From Saprospiraceae bacterium (GTDB lineage Bacteria > Bacteroidota > Bacteroidia > Chitinophagales > Saprospiraceae): DNA of 64,000 nt. The notes beneath the pieces are model-generated. The model was not told the DNA's origin and searched no databases. It was given only the letters and a program-made list of their open reading frames with translations. The stretch spans positions 1 through 64,000 of the forward strand of contig JANQWK010000089.1 in the NCBI GenBank assembly GCA_030729925.1, in the 5' to 3' direction. Position numbers and translations under genes: made by a program. This document shows, piece after piece, positions 1-8,684 of the stretch (position 1 is the first letter of the stretch; every line of letters starts with the position of its first letter).

Positions 1-71
1 GGTGCAAGGCACCTTAAAGTGCCTTGCACCTGATTACCCTTATTAATACCTCGACATCCAGAAAGGTAACC
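1..71 (-). repeat. Dispersed palindromic repeat, copy R1 (cut by window edge)
   Basis: Read on the minus strand the unit starts with GGTTAC (66-71), has TATTAATA (41-48) and then the palindrome (1-31; its first base lies outside the window). It begins 45 bp after the amtB stop and reads in the same direction as amtB. In that sense the single arm difference from the consensus becomes a T/G (U-G) pair, so the RNA stem stays intact. The tail of the unit lies outside the window. Confidence 0.85.
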
Positions 72-115
72 TGATTTTTTTCAGGAAGACCAAAAGCTGT
101 GTCAAAGCTCTTTTT

Positions 116-1330
116 TTAGCGATAATAAGCGCGCATATTGTGTTCGGCGACATCCAGGCCGTATTTTTCCGCTTCAGCGCTAACCCGGATCCCTATGGTC
201 TTTTTCAGGAGCCAAAATACCAGAAAAGCCATCGCGAAGGAAAAGCCGCCTACGGCCAGACTTCCGTACAGTTGGATCCAAAGTTGTTGCCATCCGGCTA
301 AGCTGCCAAAAATGCCCACTGCCAGAGTCCCCCATACACCGCAGACCAGGTGTACAGAAGTAGCACCTACGGGATCATCGAGTTTCCACTTGTCGAAAAG
401 CACCACCGAAAACGGAATCAGGACACCTGCCACTCCACCGATCAGGATAGCCTGCATGGGCAGCATTTGATCGGCGCCGGCAGTAATTGCTACCAGTCCA
501 CCGAGGATACCATTGAGTACCATAGACAAATCGTGTGATTTGTACAAAAACCAGGAGCTGACAAAAGCCGTAAACGCACCTGCTGCGCCGGAAAGCGCAG
601 TGGTCACAAACACCAGCGAAACGGTCAGGGGGTTGGCAGAAAGCACAGATCCGCCGTTGAAACCAAACCAGCCAAACCACAGCAAAAAGACCCCCAGGGC
701 GGCAAAAGGCATGCTGTGTCCGGGTATGGGACGTATCCCTGCCTCGGTATATTTACCATGTCGGGGCCCGAGGAGGATCACCGCTGCCAGGGCTGCCCAT
801 CCGCCCACGGCATGCACCAAGGTAGAACCTGCAAAGTCATAAAATCCCGCCGCATCCAGCCAACCCTTTCCCCACTTCCACATTCCGGTAACCGGATACA
901 CCACGCTCAGAAAGATGAAAGCAAAGATCAGAAAGGCATTCAATTTCATCCGCTCTGCCACTGCTCCCGACACGATGGTAGCAGCCGTAGCGGCAAACAT
1001 CCCCTGGAAAATAAAATCTGTCCAGTAGGTATAGGCTCCTGCAGCATAGGCAATATCACCGGATTCCCCTGCGGGCAAACTCAGCCCGAACCCACCGAAA
1101 CCAAAAACCCCTCCCTCATTCACGCCCGGGTACATTAGGTTGAACCCATACATGTAATAGGTCAGCAGTCCTATCGAAATAATCATCGAGTTTTTAAACA
1201 AAATATTGACTGTATTTTTGCTCTGTACAAACCCTGCCTCTAAGCTGGCAAAGCCCAGGTGCATGATAAAAACCATGGTAGTCGCTACCAGCATCCACAA
1301 GTTGTTGGCGGTAAAAAGTGCCTCATTCAT
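116..1330 (-). CDS. amtB: Ammonium transporter (Amt/AmtB family)
   Basis: 404-residue inner-membrane channel for ammonium/ammonia, close to the usual family length, with about 11 hydrophobic helices. The conserved pore signature DFAGSTLVHAVGG is present with Asp165 and His173, and the second pore histidine is His327 in DDPVGATSVH; these match D160, H168 and H318 of E. coli AmtB. The C-terminal tail GLDVAEHNMRAYY has the typical GLD..EH form that contacts PII proteins. It lies 32 bp downstream of the PII gene on the same strand, so the two form the classic glnK-amtB operon in which the PII protein blocks the channel when nitrogen is plentiful. Repeat R1 follows its stop codon. Assignment is secure. 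Confidence 0.97.
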   Translation of the reverse strand: MNEALFTANNLWMLVATTMVFIMHLGFASLEAGFVQSKNTVNILFKNSMIISIGLLTYYMYGFNLMYPGVNEGGVFGFGGFGLSLPAGESGDIAYAAGAYTYWTDFIFQGMFAATAATIVSGAVAERMKLNAFLIFAFIFLSVVYPVTGMWKWGKGWLDAAGFYDFAGSTLVHAVGGWAALAAVILLGPRHGKYTEAGIRPIPGHSMPFAALGVFLLWFGWFGFNGGSVLSANPLTVSLVFVTTALSGAAGAFTAFVSSWFLYKSHDLSMVLNGILGGLVAITAGADQMLPMQAILIGGVAGVLIPFSVVLFDKWKLDDPVGATSVHLVCGVWGTLAVGIFGSLAGWQQLWIQLYGSLAVGGFSFAMAFLVFWLLKKTIGIRVSAEAEKYGLDVAEHNMRAYYR

Positions 1331-1362
1331 TGGGTTGAATTAATTTTTTGGATGGTAATCAA

Positions 1363-1701
1363 TTAAAGTGCTTCGATACCGGTCTCCCCGGTTCGGATGC
1401 GGGTCATCTGTTCCACATCCACCACCAGGATTTTCCCGTCGCCCACCTCTCCCGTGCGTGCCGCTGCTATCAGCGTTGCCACAATCTCCTCCACCTGTTC
1501 ACCCGGACAAACGATCTCAAGCTGTAACCTCGGAATATAGTCGGCATCGTAGGAACTCCCCCGATAAGTCAGGTGCTCCCCCTTCTGCAAGCCAAATCCC
1601 TTCACCTCCGTCATCGTAAAAAAACGAATATCTATCGCCGCCAACGCATCCCTCACCCGCTCGAATCGGGATAATCTGATGATAGCTTCAATTTTTTTCA
1701 T
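1363..1701 (-). CDS. glnK: PII nitrogen regulatory protein (GlnB/GlnK)
   Basis: 112 residues starting MKKIEAIIRL, the standard PII start; an upstream in-frame codon at 1743 would add 14 residues that do not fit the family. The T-loop is present with KGFGLQKGEHLTYRG and Tyr51, the position uridylylated in E. coli PII. The nucleotide-binding TGEVGDGKI (83-91) and the RIRTGE end segment are intact. It senses 2-oxoglutarate and ATP/ADP and, from its place just upstream of amtB, most likely acts as a GlnK-type regulator of that transporter. No uridylyltransferase gene is in the window, so whether Tyr51 is modified cannot be told. No clear TAnnTTTG promoter was found upstream. Confidence 0.96.
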   Translation of the reverse strand: MKKIEAIIRLSRFERVRDALAAIDIRFFTMTEVKGFGLQKGEHLTYRGSSYDADYIPRLQLEIVCPGEQVEEIVATLIAAARTGEVGDGKILVVDVEQMTRIRTGETGIEAL

Positions 1702-2149
1702 ATAAATTGAATTTTTATTAAAGTTTAGCCAAAATAATTGCAATTAATTTTGATTGGGGCATCTTTTTTTTGAAAAATGTTAATATTCAAATTGGATTTA
1801 ATTTATTGTAATCATCTGATATTCATTGTTTTAAAACGATCATTTTTTTGATTCTCAATGCCAATCGGTGATAGCTGTCGGGGTCTGGCCGAGGGAGGCT
1901 GGTTACTTTTTGGGATGTGGGGGTATTAATAGGGGTAATCAGGTGGAAGGCACCTTAAGGTGCCTTCCACCTGTGTTTTAAAATGTTGGTTATCAATATT
2001 TTGTTGAATAAAAATCACAAATTTTGCCTTAAAATTCCGGTCTGACAGTCGTTACAGGCTGGGCTTTAAAAACAATATGGAGATAGCAACGGGAATAGTT
2101 GTGTTTTTTTCTAATTTAGCTGCTGCTCAAAATCACAAAAGAACAAACC
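1702..2149. other. 448-bp non-coding gap between glnK and the mannose-1-phosphate guanylyltransferase gene
   Basis: The glnK-proximal part (1702-1860) is very AT-rich and must hold the glnK-amtB promoter on the minus strand, but I see only a 7/8 match to the minus-strand promoter box (CAAAATAA, 1730-1737) and no sigma-54 site. The middle (1901-2003) is repeat copy R2. The part next to the plus-strand gene has TAATTTAG at 2112-2119, a 7/8 match to TAnnTTTG without a good upstream TTG. No open frame or RNA gene was recognised. Confidence 0.6.
1901..2003 (+). repeat. Dispersed palindromic repeat, copy R2
   Basis: GGTTAC at 1901-1906, TATTAATA block, then a perfect 32-bp palindrome at 1941-1972 whose left arm is AGGTGGAAGGCACCTT. 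Compared with R7 the sixth base is G instead of C and its partner changes from G to C, so pairing is kept. The tail has TTGGT/ATCAA, paired with one G-T. It sits in the gap between two divergent genes and reads toward the mannose-1-phosphate guanylyltransferase gene, 146 bp upstream of its start. Confidence 0.9.
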
Positions 2150-3238
2150 ATGAAGAACAATACCTACATTGCCATTATGGCGGGCGGCATAGGAAGCCGT
2201 TTTTGGCCTTCCAGCCGTATGGACAAGCCCAAGCAGTTTTTGGATATTTTGGGCGTTGGTCGGTCTTTGTTGCAGTTGACTTGGGATCGCTTTTTGAAAC
2301 TGGCTCCGGCGGAGCAGATTTTTGTGGTGACGAACAAGCAGTACCGCGATTTGGTTTTGGAGCAATTGCCGGATTTGAAGCCCCATCAGGTATTGAGTGA
2401 GCCATCGCGCAACAATACGGCGCCCTGTGTGGCTTATACTGCCTTGAAATTGGAGCAGATCAATCCAGAGGCCAATTTGGTGGTAGCTCCCTCGGATCAT
2501 ATTATTTTGAATGAGGAGGAGTTTTTGCGTACGCTGCGGATGGGGCTTGATTTTTCTGCGAAGCAGGATGTCTTGTTGACTTTGGGAATTCAGCCGGTGA
2601 GTCCGCACACGGGTTATGGTTACATCCAGTTTGACCACGCCAGGCGGGTGAGCTTGGAGCCGATTCACAAGGTGTTGCGTTTTACGGAAAAGCCGCCGGT
2701 GGAGCAGGCGCGGCAGTTTTTGAAAAGTGGGGATTACCTGTGGAATGCGGGTATTTTTGTGTGGCGGGTGAAGTCGGTGTTGGATGCCTTCCGGCAATAC
2801 GCTCCGGAGATTTATCGGATCCTGTCGGCCAATCCGGGCTGTTACAACACGTCGGCAGAGCAGGCTTTCATAGACGAGGCGTATCCCCGCACGCCGAACA
2901 TTTCGATTGACTATGCGATCATGGAGAAGGCGGATAACATTTATACCATTCCTTCGGCATTCGGTTGGTCGGATCTGGGCAGTTGGGCGGCGCTCTATGA
3001 GGAATCTGCCAAAGATGGGCGCGGCAACGTGGTGACTACGCCGTATCGCCTGTTGGAGGATGTGGAGGGTTGTATGATTCATACGGGGTCTGACCGCCTG
3101 GTGGCGGTAAAAGGACTGAAAGATTATATCATTGTGGATGAAGCGGATGTGCTGTTGATTTATCCAAAATCGGACGAACAGGGCATCAAATCAGTCAATC
3201 AGGCTGCCGAACAGCAGTTTGGCAAACTTTTTTTGTAA
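2150..3238 (+). CDS. manC: Mannose-1-phosphate guanylyltransferase
   Basis: 362-residue cytoplasmic enzyme that makes GDP-mannose from mannose-1-phosphate and GTP. The N-terminal nucleotidyltransferase signature is clear: AGGIGSRFWPSSR followed by PKQF (residues about 11-29). Later motifs SDH, FTEKP and WNAGIFVW are also typical of GDP-mannose pyrophosphorylases. The length fits the single-domain form; there is no C-terminal phosphomannose isomerase domain as in AlgA/ManC bifunctional enzymes. It heads a row of glycosyltransferase genes on the same strand, so it most likely supplies GDP-mannose or a derived sugar (GDP-fucose, GDP-rhamnose) to that surface glycan. A 106-bp gap separates it from the next gene. 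The symbol is by family similarity. Confidence 0.93.
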   Translation: MKNNTYIAIMAGGIGSRFWPSSRMDKPKQFLDILGVGRSLLQLTWDRFLKLAPAEQIFVVTNKQYRDLVLEQLPDLKPHQVLSEPSRNNTAPCVAYTALKLEQINPEANLVVAPSDHIILNEEEFLRTLRMGLDFSAKQDVLLTLGIQPVSPHTGYGYIQFDHARRVSLEPIHKVLRFTEKPPVEQARQFLKSGDYLWNAGIFVWRVKSVLDAFRQYAPEIYRILSANPGCYNTSAEQAFIDEAYPRTPNISIDYAIMEKADNIYTIPSAFGWSDLGSWAALYEESAKDGRGNVVTTPYRLLEDVEGCMIHTGSDRLVAVKGLKDYIIVDEADVLLIYPKSDEQGIKSVNQAAEQQFGKLFL

Positions 3239-3344
3239 AAAGTTCAGGATTCTTGCTCACCTTTTCTCCCTGGCGGGTATAAAGTAATAAACAACAGATA
3301 GTTTATCGCTTTGTAAAGTACGGATTGTTTAAAATGCGCTCGCC

Positions 3345-4511
3345 ATGGGGAAAAAAGGTTCGACCGGTATCATTGTTATGGTTTCGAATTCGAGTTGGAG
3401 TCTGTTCAACTTCAGATCGGGACTGATCAGGAAGTTCCTTTCCCATGGCCTTTCCGTATGGGTATTGGCTCCCCGGGATCATTGCACTCCTGCTTTGCAG
3501 GACATGGGGGTATCTTTCGGGCAATTGGATGTGTTGCCGCACGGGAGACATCCCTTGCAGGAGTTGCGTTTGTGTTGGCAGTTGTTGCGCTGGTACCGCC
3601 TGTTGAGGCCTAATCTGATCCTGCATTACACCATCAAACCTAATATTTATGGCAGTGTCGCGGCTTATGGTTGTGGCATTCCTTCCATTGCCTGTGTGAC
3701 AGGTTTGGGTTGGCTCGCAAAACGCGGTCATCGGCTGCGCCGGGGGCTGGCCGTTTTGTATGCACTGGGTCTGACCTACAGCAGGGAGGTTTGGTTTCTG
3801 AATCCAGCTGATAAGGCCTTATTTGTGTCGCGTGGAATGGTGGCAGCTGAAAAGTCGGTAGTGTTTCCGGGGGAGGGCATAGACACGGGTTATTTTTCGC
3901 CGCAGGGGGATGGGGTACCTGTTGGGCGCCAACCTGTGCTGATATTTGCCGGACGGATGCTTCGGGAAAAGGGTTTGGTGGAGCTGGCGCTTGCCGTGCG
4001 GCGCTTGCGGGCAGATTTGCCCGGGTTGCGGGTATTTTTGCTGGGGGCTATACAGCCTGATCATCCGGGTGGACTTTCCATCCGCCAGATCCGGCATTGG
4101 GAAGCCGAGGGGATTTTTGTGTTTCTTGGCGAAACGGATGATGTACGTCCTTATTTGGCTCGGGCCGACGGACTGGTTTTTCCTTCTTATCGGGAGGGGC
4201 TGGCTCGGATTGTGATGGAAGCATCGAGTATGGCACTTCCGGTGGTGGTAGCGGATAGTGTAGGCTGTGCCGAGCTGGTCGTGGAAGGCGTGACGGGTTT
4301 TTTGTGTCGGGCGGGCGATGTGGACAGCATTGAGGGGGCGATACGCCGGCTGCTTGCGCTGTCGGTCGAGGAGAGACGGGCGATGGGGGCAGCCGGGCGG
4401 CGTCACATGCAGACCTTCTTTGGGGCGGAGCAGGTGGAGGAGGGGTATTTTAATCGCATTTGGCGGTACTTTCCGGCATTGCGGTCACCTCAAGCCATTT
4501 CCTGCTCATGA
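3345..4511 (+). CDS. Glycosyltransferase family 4
   Basis: 388 residues with a GT-B fold pattern. The N-terminal half has HYTIKPNIYGSVAA, a block seen in transferases that add N-acetylhexosamine to undecaprenyl-diphosphate-linked sugars (PglA/WbpU group). The C-terminal half has the GT4 donor-site EX7E motif in EGLARIVMEASSMALPVV. It probably acts at the cytoplasmic face of the inner membrane on a lipid-linked glycan. The stop overlaps the start of the next gene by 4 bp (ATGA at 4508-4511), so the two are translationally coupled. Donor and acceptor cannot be read from the sequence; the acetamido-sugar idea is an inference from one motif. Confidence 0.9.
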   Translation: MGKKGSTGIIVMVSNSSWSLFNFRSGLIRKFLSHGLSVWVLAPRDHCTPALQDMGVSFGQLDVLPHGRHPLQELRLCWQLLRWYRLLRPNLILHYTIKPNIYGSVAAYGCGIPSIACVTGLGWLAKRGHRLRRGLAVLYALGLTYSREVWFLNPADKALFVSRGMVAAEKSVVFPGEGIDTGYFSPQGDGVPVGRQPVLIFAGRMLREKGLVELALAVRRLRADLPGLRVFLLGAIQPDHPGGLSIRQIRHWEAEGIFVFLGETDDVRPYLARADGLVFPSYREGLARIVMEASSMALPVVVADSVGCAELVVEGVTGFLCRAGDVDSIEGAIRRLLALSVEERRAMGAAGRRHMQTFFGAEQVEEGYFNRIWRYFPALRSPQAISCS

Positions 4512-5770
4512 AACTAATATCATTGTGTTTTTTCTTTTCCCCGCAGGGCTCTGCGGGGAGCCTGCGCAACTACGCGGTTGTCACGTACCTGCGACCCTTT
4601 TTTGAGGAGGTATGGGTAGGCACTGCTGCTTTTCCGCATGTCCTGGACGCCTCGGCGCCTGTTGCGTCGTCGGAGATCAAGGTGTCTGGGATTCCGCATC
4701 TGGATTATCACTGTTTGTTGCGGGGCAGCTTAGCGCGGGTAAACCGCCGGTACTTTTGGCCGGGCAGGCTCAGGCGCTTGTTGTCGGCTTGTTTTCCGGG
4801 CTTAGGCTTTTCGGAGGGTGGTTGGTGGTATATCCTGCGGGGGTACCAACTCGCTTGTAGGCAAGTCCGGCAGGAGGAGGAATGCTGGGTGTATAGTTCC
4901 TTTCGCCCGATGGCTGATCATTGGATTGCTTTTTTGTTGAAGCTGCGCTATAAAAATGTGCGTTGGATAGCTGATTTCCGGGATTATCCTGTGGGTGTGC
5001 GGGGTGGTCTGTTGCGGCTCTTGTTGCGCAGGGCGGACATTGTGACAACGGTTTCTAATGGTTTGGCGACTGCCTTGCGGCCTTTTTACCCCGGGGTGGA
5101 GGTGTTGACCAATGCGTATTGTCCCCTGGTCGGGGAAAAACGGATGTCGGTAAAGCAGGAACATTTCACGTTGGTTTACACGGGTTCTTTGTATCCGCAA
5201 CAGGAGGTTTCCCCTTTGCGGGAGGCTTTGGCGTCCCTGGTTGCGGAGGGTTTGCTGGATCCTGAGCGGGTGCGGGTGGTCTATGCGGGGAAAGATGGCA
5301 GAATTTGGGACGATTGGTGGAAGGACTTCCCCTATCGGGAGATGATGGTTCAGCATGGTTTGTTGACCCTGGCAGCGGCCAGACAATTGCAGGCGGATGC
5401 GGGGATCAACGTGCTGTTGAGTTGGTGTGGGGAGGGTCAGCGGGGCATTCTGACCTCGAAGTTGTATGAGTACCTGTATGTCGGCAAGCCCTTACTGGGT
5501 TTGGTTCGGGGAGACCCGGATCCGGAACTGGAGGCCATTTTCGGGCCGCTTGGCCATGCTTACCTGGCTTATGCTCATGAGGGCCATATTCGGGGGCTGC
5601 GGTACTTTATCCTGAAGGCTTACCAGGCTTGGCTGTGCGGGAGGGAGGAATGTTACCCCGACTTGAGCAGAACTTGGTCACACAACATTCTTACTCTTGT
5701 GCAGCAGATCAAAAGCAAAAGTCATGAAGCAGGTACTTTGGCTGAGCAGTTGGTACCCCAACCGCTGTAG
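4508..5770 (+). CDS. Probable glycosyltransferase, GT4-like
   Basis: 420 residues from the ATG at 4508, which overlaps the preceding stop as ATGA; an in-frame codon at 4460 would add 16 residues inside the upstream gene and is less likely. The N-terminus has the Rossmann-like start of GT4 enzymes, with the glycine/serine-rich loop SPQGSAGSLRNYA. The middle has RWIADFRDYP and ADIVTTVSNG, and the C-terminal half TSKLYEYLYVGKPLLG resembles the donor-binding end of GT4 proteins. It lacks a clean EX7E motif, so family placement is weaker than for its neighbours. Its 3' end overlaps the next gene by 47 bp. Likely adds one sugar to the same glycan. Confidence 0.82.
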   Translation: MKLISLCFFFSPQGSAGSLRNYAVVTYLRPFFEEVWVGTAAFPHVLDASAPVASSEIKVSGIPHLDYHCLLRGSLARVNRRYFWPGRLRRLLSACFPGLGFSEGGWWYILRGYQLACRQVRQEEECWVYSSFRPMADHWIAFLLKLRYKNVRWIADFRDYPVGVRGGLLRLLLRRADIVTTVSNGLATALRPFYPGVEVLTNAYCPLVGEKRMSVKQEHFTLVYTGSLYPQQEVSPLREALASLVAEGLLDPERVRVVYAGKDGRIWDDWWKDFPYREMMVQHGLLTLAAARQLQADAGINVLLSWCGEGQRGILTSKLYEYLYVGKPLLGLVRGDPDPELEAIFGPLGHAYLAYAHEGHIRGLRYFILKAYQAWLCGREECYPDLSRTWSHNILTLVQQIKSKSHEAGTLAEQLVPQPL

Positions 5771-6854
5771 CGTCCGGAACGGCAATTTTGTGGAACGCCA
5801 GGCACGGATAGCCGCCTCGTTTGTCGGTTTATGGGTGGTACAGGTGCAATATGCCGGGTGGAGTTTTCCGGGTGGCTGGGAGTTAGTGTGTCGGCGGGAA
5901 AAGGGTTTTGGTGAACTGATTGTCTATTTCCGCTGCCCGGACAAGCCGATTTGGAAGTTGTTGTTTCGAGCGTTGGCTTACCTGAAGGGGATTTGGCGGG
6001 TTTACCGGATTCAGGGCAGACCGGATCTGATTCATGCTCATGTTTTGCTGGATGCGGGTTGTGTGGCTTGGCTGTACAGTCGCTTGTTGGGAGTACCTTT
6101 TCTGTTGACCGAGCACGCGACTTTGTTTCAACGGGATCGTTTGCCCCTGCTGGTTCGCCTGTGCAGCCGTTGGGTTATCCGGTCAGCGGCCGCAGTAGTA
6201 CCGGTATCGCATCAGCTCCGGGATCGCCTGGAGCGTTTGTCGGCGGGTCGGTTCGTCGTATTGGGGAATCCGGTCAACACCGAACTATTTTATCCCGTTG
6301 AGCGATCCGGGTCGAAGAAGCGGCTTCGGTTGCTGCACCTGTCCACGCTCCGGCAGGAGACCAAAAACGTAGCGGGTCTGCTCCGGGTCATTGCCTCCCT
6401 GCGGGAAAAAGCAGGCGTCTTACAGTTTACCCTTGGCGGGGATGGCGCTTTGGAACCCTGGATGCGGCAAGCCGCCGAATGGAATTTGCCCGATGGTTTT
6501 TTGCGCTTTTCAGGGGCACTGGATGAAGCTGGGGTAGCGGACTGTATGCGGGAACACGACGTTTTTGTATTGTTCAGTTTTGCTGAAAACCTGCCGTGTG
6601 TGCTCTTGGAAGCCCAGGCATGCGGTCTGCCGGTGATTGCTACCCGTGTAGGTGGGGTACCGGAGCTTGTTCCGAACGAGCGGCTGGGGTTCCTGGTAAA
6701 TTCCGGAGACGAGGCGGGGCTCCGGTTGGCCATCCTGCGAATGGTAGAGACTTACGCTCGGTTTGATCGTCGGGAGATCAGAGCCTGGGCTGAAGCTCGG
6801 TATGGGGCGCCGATTTTTAGGGATCAACTGATGGGCTTGTATGAACAATGCTGA
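5724..6854 (+). CDS. Glycosyltransferase family 4
   Basis: 376 residues from ATG 5724; an in-frame start at 5697 would add nine residues (MCSRSKAKV) without support. The N-terminus VLWLSSWYPNRCSVRNGNFV is a common opening of GT4 enzymes, followed by HAHV and LLTEHA in the acceptor domain. The donor domain has LGNPVNTELF and the EX7E motif ENLPCVLLEAQACGLPVIAT. It overlaps the upstream gene by 47 bp and the downstream one by 14 bp, so it is clearly part of one transcript. It should transfer a nucleotide-activated sugar with retention of configuration to the growing surface glycan. The specific sugar is not known. Confidence 0.9.
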   Translation: MKQVLWLSSWYPNRCSVRNGNFVERQARIAASFVGLWVVQVQYAGWSFPGGWELVCRREKGFGELIVYFRCPDKPIWKLLFRALAYLKGIWRVYRIQGRPDLIHAHVLLDAGCVAWLYSRLLGVPFLLTEHATLFQRDRLPLLVRLCSRWVIRSAAAVVPVSHQLRDRLERLSAGRFVVLGNPVNTELFYPVERSGSKKRLRLLHLSTLRQETKNVAGLLRVIASLREKAGVLQFTLGGDGALEPWMRQAAEWNLPDGFLRFSGALDEAGVADCMREHDVFVLFSFAENLPCVLLEAQACGLPVIATRVGGVPELVPNERLGFLVNSGDEAGLRLAILRMVETYARFDRREIRAWAEARYGAPIFRDQLMGLYEQC

Positions 6855-7848
6855 CGATAAGCCGCTATTTTCGGTCATCCTGCCTACGTACAATCGGTCT
6901 GGTGTACTGGGTCGTGCTATCCGAAGTGTGCAGGACCAGGATTGGCGGGACTGGGAGCTTTTGGTGGTGGACGACGGTTCTACCGACGATACCCCTTTGG
7001 TGGTAGGGAGTTTTGGGGACGATCGTATTTTGTATATCCCAGTGGTTCATGGAGGTTCCAGCGCTGCCCGCAATGTCGGTTTGCAGTGGGCAAGAGGGAA
7101 GTACCTGTGTTTTCTCGATGATGACGACGCCTATTTGCCGCACCATTTGGGAAGTTTCGCGCGGCTTCTCCGGGTACAGGATTTTCCGGATAAGGTATTG
7201 CGCACGGGGCTATTGGGGGTATCGGCCGGAGTTGTTCGGAAATATCCGGTTTTTCGGCGGTATATGGGCAATGAAGATCCCGTTCGCTACTTTTTGTTCC
7301 ATTTGTGTTCGGTTGGCACGTTGTGCATACCGGCTGGGGCGAGGCAGGTCTTAAGGTTTTCTGTGGCTCTGGAGGATTGGGAGGATACTCACTTTATCCT
7401 GCGTTTGCTGCTGGTATATCCGTTTGTGCAATTGGAGGATAGGACTTATTTGTACTACAAAAACGAGGAATGCGGGTCGGTAAAGTGCTATCGGGATGTA
7501 GAGGCGATGTGCCTGCAGTTGGAGCGGGTAGCAGCGGCGATGGAGGCCTTGATTGCCGATCATCCTGCTTTGCGGGAGCGTATCAGTTGGGGGGATCGCA
7601 AGCGATGGCTGTCGCACCAATACCTCCTGTATGCCCACCAGGCCAATGTGGAGCTGGGGGCGGCTGCGTCCTGGCAGCTGGTGGAGGAAGCCTGGAGAAA
7701 GGGCCTGGTATGGTTTCAGTGGCCTTTGTATGGCTGGCTTTGGTTAAAGCTGCACTTGCGGATCAGGGAAGGGTATCGGATCAGCAAGGCTGTCAGCAGG
7801 ATTGCTTTGAAGCTGTATCGGAGGAAAGCAAGGTGCAGGACGGGCTGA
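6841..7848 (+). CDS. Glycosyltransferase family 2
   Basis: 335 residues with a GT-A fold. The N-terminal domain shows FSVILPTYNR (residues about 10-19), the nucleotide-binding VVDDGSTDDTP, the conserved ARNVGLQWARGKYLCFLDDDD with the metal-binding acidic cluster, and a C-terminal helical extension. It overlaps the GT4 gene upstream by 14 bp. Its 3' end overlaps the opposite-strand GT2 gene by 133 bp (7716-7848), which is unusually long for two real converging genes. Predicted inverting transferase on the cytoplasmic face of the inner membrane; the sugar is unknown. Confidence 0.9.
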   Translation: MNNADDKPLFSVILPTYNRSGVLGRAIRSVQDQDWRDWELLVVDDGSTDDTPLVVGSFGDDRILYIPVVHGGSSAARNVGLQWARGKYLCFLDDDDAYLPHHLGSFARLLRVQDFPDKVLRTGLLGVSAGVVRKYPVFRRYMGNEDPVRYFLFHLCSVGTLCIPAGARQVLRFSVALEDWEDTHFILRLLLVYPFVQLEDRTYLYYKNEECGSVKCYRDVEAMCLQLERVAAAMEALIADHPALRERISWGDRKRWLSHQYLLYAHQANVELGAAASWQLVEEAWRKGLVWFQWPLYGWLWLKLHLRIREGYRISKAVSRIALKLYRRKARCRTG

Positions 7849-8669
7849 GCCAGTGGGTGGTGTTGCAGCCAGGACTTGACAAAATAGCGGTTGATGGCTG
7901 CGGGCCAGTCGTGGTGCAGGATCTCCTGTCGCCACTTTTGAAAAAAAGCTGCCCGTTGCTGCTGCCATACGGTTGGATGATCGCGTACGCTGTTGTGGGA
8001 ATGGATGCGTCGGACAATCAGTGCCCGGGAAGCCCCACTGCCGCTGAACCTGCCTTTGAGGACGCAGCGGTAGATAAAATCGGTGTCTTCTGTGTATCGG
8101 AGCGAAGGGTCGAATCGAATCTGGTGCTGGTCGAGAAAGGACTTCCGGACGGTCAATCCCACCATGGGGATCCAGAACCGGGGTTGAAACAGCAGGGCTG
8201 AAAAAAGTTGTTCCGGTGGAATGCTGTGAAATGCCCGGATGTCGGTGGTCGCTTCACCAATATTGAGCAGGTCATCCCGGGTAAGCCCCGGAGCTTCGAC
8301 ATGGTGGACTATAGCATCGTACCCGCCATCGAGATGCGGGTCTTGCCGGAAGGTACGAAACAGCGCCTGGAAGCGGTTGGGAAGAAAGTAGTCATCCGCA
8401 TCCAGGAAGGAGATCCACGGGAAAGCAGCTGCCTCGATCCCCCGGTTGCGAGCAGCTCCGGCTCCGGCATTGGGCCACTGTCGGATCAGTTTGACCCTGT
8501 GATCTTCCGCCGCAAGCGACAGCGCAAGCTCCAAAGAGCCGTCTGTACTGGCATCGTCCACTACAATAACCTCGCCCGTCTCCGACTGTTGCAGTGCGGA
8601 ATGAACGGCTTGGGCGAGAAAGGATTTGTTATTATAAGATGGGATGATAATTGAAATTTTTTCCTTCAT
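7716..8669 (-). CDS. Glycosyltransferase family 2 (opposite strand)
   Basis: 317 residues with KISIIIPSYNNKSFLAQAV at the N-terminus, VVDDASTDGSLE and GAARNRGIEAAAFPWISFLD ending in DADDY, the GT2 metal site. It is the only minus-strand gene inside the glycan cluster. Its 3' end overlaps the plus-strand GT2 gene by 133 bp and its start is only 15 bp from the start of the divergent permease gene, so its promoter must lie inside that coding region. Both features suggest an insertion or inversion of this gene into an existing plus-strand operon. Function should be one sugar-transfer step in the same glycan. Start ATG at 8669 gives the normal GT2 N-terminus. Confidence 0.9.
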   Translation of the reverse strand: MKEKISIIIPSYNNKSFLAQAVHSALQQSETGEVIVVDDASTDGSLELALSLAAEDHRVKLIRQWPNAGAGAARNRGIEAAAFPWISFLDADDYFLPNRFQALFRTFRQDPHLDGGYDAIVHHVEAPGLTRDDLLNIGEATTDIRAFHSIPPEQLFSALLFQPRFWIPMVGLTVRKSFLDQHQIRFDPSLRYTEDTDFIYRCVLKGRFSGSGASRALIVRRIHSHNSVRDHPTVWQQQRAAFFQKWRQEILHHDWPAAINRYFVKSWLQHHPLAQPVLHLAFLRYSFKAILLTALLIRYPSLIRKCSFNQSQPYKGH

Positions 8670-8684
8670 TTTTTAAATAAAAAT

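Noticed and set aside
2111-3082. Long minus-strand open frame opposite the mannose-1-phosphate guanylyltransferase gene
   Set aside because: It is a low-complexity Arg/Gln/His-rich frame with no family resemblance, while the plus-strand frame has full catalytic motifs.
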